Under the pieces are notes generated by a model. The model saw only the letters and a list, made by a program, of their open reading frames with translations. It was not told the DNA's origin and ran no database searches. From positions 1 to 13,774 of the forward strand of contig JAZQDP010000281.1 in NCBI GenBank assembly GCA_045546875.1: a stretch of 13,774 bases of DNA, written 5' to 3'. Shown here in pieces: positions 13,668 to 13,774 of the stretch. The stretch's first letter is position 1; each line of letters starts with the position of its first letter. The translations under genes and the position numbers were made by a program. Source of the stretch: RUG11551 sp045546875. Lineage in GTDB: Bacteria; Planctomycetota; Planctomycetia; Pirellulales; Thermoguttaceae.

Positions 13668-13774
13668 ATGAATAGCGAAGATTTTGAGTTTGAAGTATTC
13701 CATATTTCTGTATCCATAAGCGCGTCGTTTGAGGGTTTTGATTTTATTGTTTAGTCCTTCTAACGGACCACTGG
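13641..13774 (-). CDS. ISL3-family transposase, C-terminal 43 residues only
   Basis: The minus-strand frame running in from the window edge ends at a TGA (13643-13641). It reads GPLEGLNNKIKTLKRRAYGY, then RNMEYFKLKIF, then a short tail to HKTRYQLVG. The block from EGLNNKIK to FKLKI is the conserved C-terminal end of the DDE transposase of ISL3 elements, in which E of GPLEG is near the catalytic glutamate. The rest of the protein lies beyond the window, so whether it is intact cannot be judged. The final nine codons overlap the IS-end-like sequence at 13638-13667. Confidence 0.88.
   Translation of the reverse strand, partial: SGPLEGLNNKIKTLKRRAYGYRNMEYFKLKIFAIHKTRYQLVG

Larger units (their letters stand above)
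13409..13774 (-). mobile_element. ISL3-family insertion sequence, transposase-distal end only
   Basis: The element is cut by the right edge of the window. It contains the C-terminus of an ISL3-type transposase (minus strand) and a terminal sequence starting GGCTCTTCCGG at 13409. That agrees with the GGCTCTT-type ends I associate with ISL3 elements. The other end, and therefore the target duplication, cannot be checked here. The boundary could instead lie at 13638, where a related sequence occurs. Confidence 0.6.

Overview
The window is a bacterial chromosomal segment. It holds one gene cut at the left edge (gyrB), eight complete recognisable genes, one small unrecognised gene, and the end of an ISL3-type insertion sequence cut at the right edge. 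The organism is most likely a member of the Planctomycetota. The clues are a cytosolic Ser/Thr kinase of the 'IQHDNLL / HSDVKPSN' type beside a two-half ABC-2 type permease whose second half opens with a 'NPILWREVRT' motif, an insertion-bearing LigA, and mostly SD-less starts. This is inference from gene style; no rRNA is present. Coding DNA has mid GC content, while the gaps are AT-rich and full of repeats.

Layout. Positions 1-6711 (+ strand) carry genome-maintenance and translation genes: gyrB (3' part), argS and ligA. A 62-nt three-tier hairpin separates gyrB from argS. nadC (minus strand, 7682-6738) converges on ligA. It diverges from a small membrane-anchored helix-hairpin-helix (ComEA-like) protein gene (7764-8285), and a 12-bp inverted repeat sits on both promoter regions. 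A minus-strand block then reads right to left: ABC-2 permease (12177-10513), Ser/Thr kinase (10362-9223), an 80-residue-class small protein (9198-8974) and tadA (8969-8430). aat (12560-13201, +) follows a structured, repeat-rich leader. Positions 13409-13774 carry an ISL3 transposase C-terminus with two IS-end-like sequences.

How the genes fit together. Most are housekeeping genes: DNA supercoiling and ligation (gyrB, ligA, with NAD+ from the nadC pathway as LigA's cofactor), tRNA charging and editing (argS, tadA), N-end rule tagging (aat) and NAD synthesis (nadC). The kinase, small protein and permease are the accessory, lineage-flavoured part, and no ABC ATPase is visible beside the permease.

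The most striking feature is not a gene. Short tandem arrays of 7-bp units, arranged as inverted pairs, fill four gene junctions (about 4279-4341, 8288-8443, 10363-10524 and 12471-12555). They run directly into start codons (ligA, kinase, aat) and stop codons (tadA, permease). Each array has its own heptad sequence, yet the layout is the same, and two arrays share a 32-bp module with one mismatch. They look like a family of heptameric short tandemly repeated elements that has colonised the intergenic spaces and rewritten protein C-termini. I see no CRISPR array, tRNA, rRNA or phage genes.
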